DNA of 64,000 nt from Mycoplasma sp. NEAQ87857. Lineage in GTDB: Bacteria > Bacillota_I > Bacilli_A > Mycoplasmatales > Metamycoplasmataceae. A model generated the notes under the pieces. That model saw only the letters and a list, made by a program, of their open reading frames with translations. It ran no database searches and was not told the DNA's origin. Made by a program: the position numbers and the translations under genes. The DNA lies in assembly GCF_009792315.1 (NCBI RefSeq), contig NZ_CP045542.1, forward strand, positions 682,001 through 746,000, read 5' to 3'. Below are positions 62,875-64,000 of the stretch, piece by piece; positions within the stretch are counted from its first letter, which is position 1; each line of letters opens with the position of its first letter.

Positions 62875-64000
62875 ATGTCAAAAAGTAAATTATTTTTACT
62901 TGGTATTGCAGGAGGGTTAATCGGAGCAGCATTAGTTGCTACCCCTGTTTTAATCACCAACTCAATTCAAACCAAGAATCAAAATCAATTAAATCAAGCT
63001 AAAAACGAATTAAATTCTAAAATCGTTGAAGCTGATGCATTATACAATGCAAATAAAGAAAATCCAGACTTAGTTGATGCTCTAGCAGTTTTAGAAGCAG
63101 CTAAAAGACAAGGGAATATTGTTTTAGGAAATATTTATCCATCAATTTCAAGTGTTAAACAAGCTACTGCTAACATTAGTGCAGCAATGAAACTTTTAAA
63201 TGATAGACTTAACAAATTGCAAGCAATTTTTGAACAAATTAAACTTTTACAAGATAAGATTAAAAACTTACAAGCAACAGTGGATGGTTTAGGTTCATCA
63301 GCTTTAGAATCAGGATACAAAAAAGAACTTCAAGATGCTATTGCTAAAGCTCAAGCTTTTGAAAACGAAAGAGAAGATGTAAATAATGTTAAGAATGCTA
63401 TTAATGAATTAGAAACTGATGTTGCTGCTGCAACTTCTAACTTCGAGAAAGCTAAAGCTTCATTTGATCTTCTTCAAGCTAAAATCACTGAAGCAGAAGC
63501 TGAAGAAGCTAAAATTGCAGATGATGCATACTTAGCAAGTGTTAAACAAGATTTAGCTAATGCTATTGCTACAGCAAAAACCGCTTTAAATGAATCTACA
63601 ACTAAAGATCAATTAGATCAAGCTTTAGCATCATTAACTAGAGCATTAACTACAGCTAAAAATGACTTATCAAGCTTAAGTGCAGCTCATGATGCATTAA
63701 TGGTTAAAATTAATGAAGCTAAAGAAGTAAAAGTTGCTCCAGAACAAACATTCTTAAATGCAGTTGCTAAAGTATTAGCTGATGCTATTGCTAAAGCTGA
63801 ACCAGTATTAGCAGTTTCAAATGTTGATCAAATTACTGCTGCTACAACAGAATTAAATGATGTATTAGTTAAAGCAAAACAAGATATCTTAGATTTAACT
63901 AATGCTCATTCAGCTTTAGAATCAGTATTAACTGAAGCTAATGAATTTAAACAAGCTAACCAAGCTATTGTTAGAAACGCTGAAGCTGTTGCATTAATTA
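62875..64000 (+). CDS. Long coiled-coil (FIVAR-like) surface protein, N-terminal part
   Basis: At least 375 residues; runs off the window. AAGGGGAC before ATG 62875. MSKSKLFLLGIAGGLIGAAL is a signal-anchor or cleavable signal without lipobox Cys. The rest is Ala/Lys/Glu/Leu-rich helix with repeated units containing DxxxLxxAxxxAxxxL and TTKDQLDQALASLTRALTTAK patterns resembling FIVAR domains of adhesins. No UGA Trp in the visible part. Probably displayed at the surface; adhesion is inferred from the family. Confidence 0.8.
   Translation, partial: MSKSKLFLLGIAGGLIGAALVATPVLITNSIQTKNQNQLNQAKNELNSKIVEADALYNANKENPDLVDALAVLEAAKRQGNIVLGNIYPSISSVKQATANISAAMKLLNDRLNKLQAIFEQIKLLQDKIKNLQATVDGLGSSALESGYKKELQDAIAKAQAFENEREDVNNVKNAINELETDVAAATSNFEKAKASFDLLQAKITEAEAEEAKIADDAYLASVKQDLANAIATAKTALNESTTKDQLDQALASLTRALTTAKNDLSSLSAAHDALMVKINEAKEVKVAPEQTFLNAVAKVLADAIAKAEPVLAVSNVDQITAATTELNDVLVKAKQDILDLTNAHSALESVLTEANEFKQANQAIVRNAEAVALI

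Overview
This window comes from a wall-less bacterium of the Mollicutes, most likely a Mycoplasma/Mycoplasmopsis species. The DNA is very AT-rich. Nearly every long gene reads through in-frame UGA codons as tryptophan, and a tRNA-Trp with a UCA anticodon is present. Gene content is that of a reduced genome: lipoproteins with MVSC/AIAC-type lipoboxes, a PotABCD polyamine importer, a BMP-type nucleoside ABC importer and an F1Fo ATPase. I cannot name the species from sequence alone.

Layout. 1-3154: end of a nucleoside-type ABC importer (ATPase and two permeases). 3221-8555: two lipoproteins sharing a signal peptide and a helical module (one carries an endonuclease I domain), a Cof-type HAD phosphatase and three small two-helix membrane proteins. 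8692-11763: an RNase J paralogue that has lost its metal ligands, a membrane protein and thioredoxin. 11783-24679: a plastic segment with three IS1634-type elements. Two copies are identical, and one interrupts a large lipoprotein gene with a 191-bp target duplication. The segment also holds broken gene ends, a DIP1984-family gene, and an unrecognised coiled-coil/membrane gene pair bounded by a 20-bp direct repeat. 25023-29927: potABCD. 30019-32513 (minus): a type II restriction-modification operon whose cytosine-5 methyltransferase start is put out of frame by a (TA)8 tract. 32584-37753 (minus): CorC-type protein, DnaB, L9 and GdpP. 37871-44864 (minus): complete F1Fo ATPase operon. 45008-53378 (minus): LemA, ThrRS, TrpRS, a BspA-type lipoprotein, tRNA-Trp, ACP, RibF, HAD, TruB, and L7/L12 plus L10 with an L10 leader RNA. 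53600-54310: a gene-poor region that looks like a two-RNA locus resembling type I toxin-antitoxin systems. 54358-62667 (mostly plus): glycosyltransferase, RDD protein, PcrA/UvrD helicase, MsrA, DeoB and RbfA. The window ends inside a long coiled-coil surface-type protein.

The genes are packed in translationally coupled runs, with many TAATG junctions and overlaps of 7-20 bases, and most runs end in clear hairpin terminators. Three things deserve most attention. First, the convergent RNA pair at 53.8-54.1 kb, where an antisense RNA start carries 13 nt complementary to the start site of a small hydrophobic-peptide mRNA. Second, the slippage-controlled methyltransferase. Third, the recent IS1634 activity, which has broken several genes and may have deleted DNA. 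Coordinates, frames and motifs were read by eye; family assignments rest on recognised motifs, not database searches.
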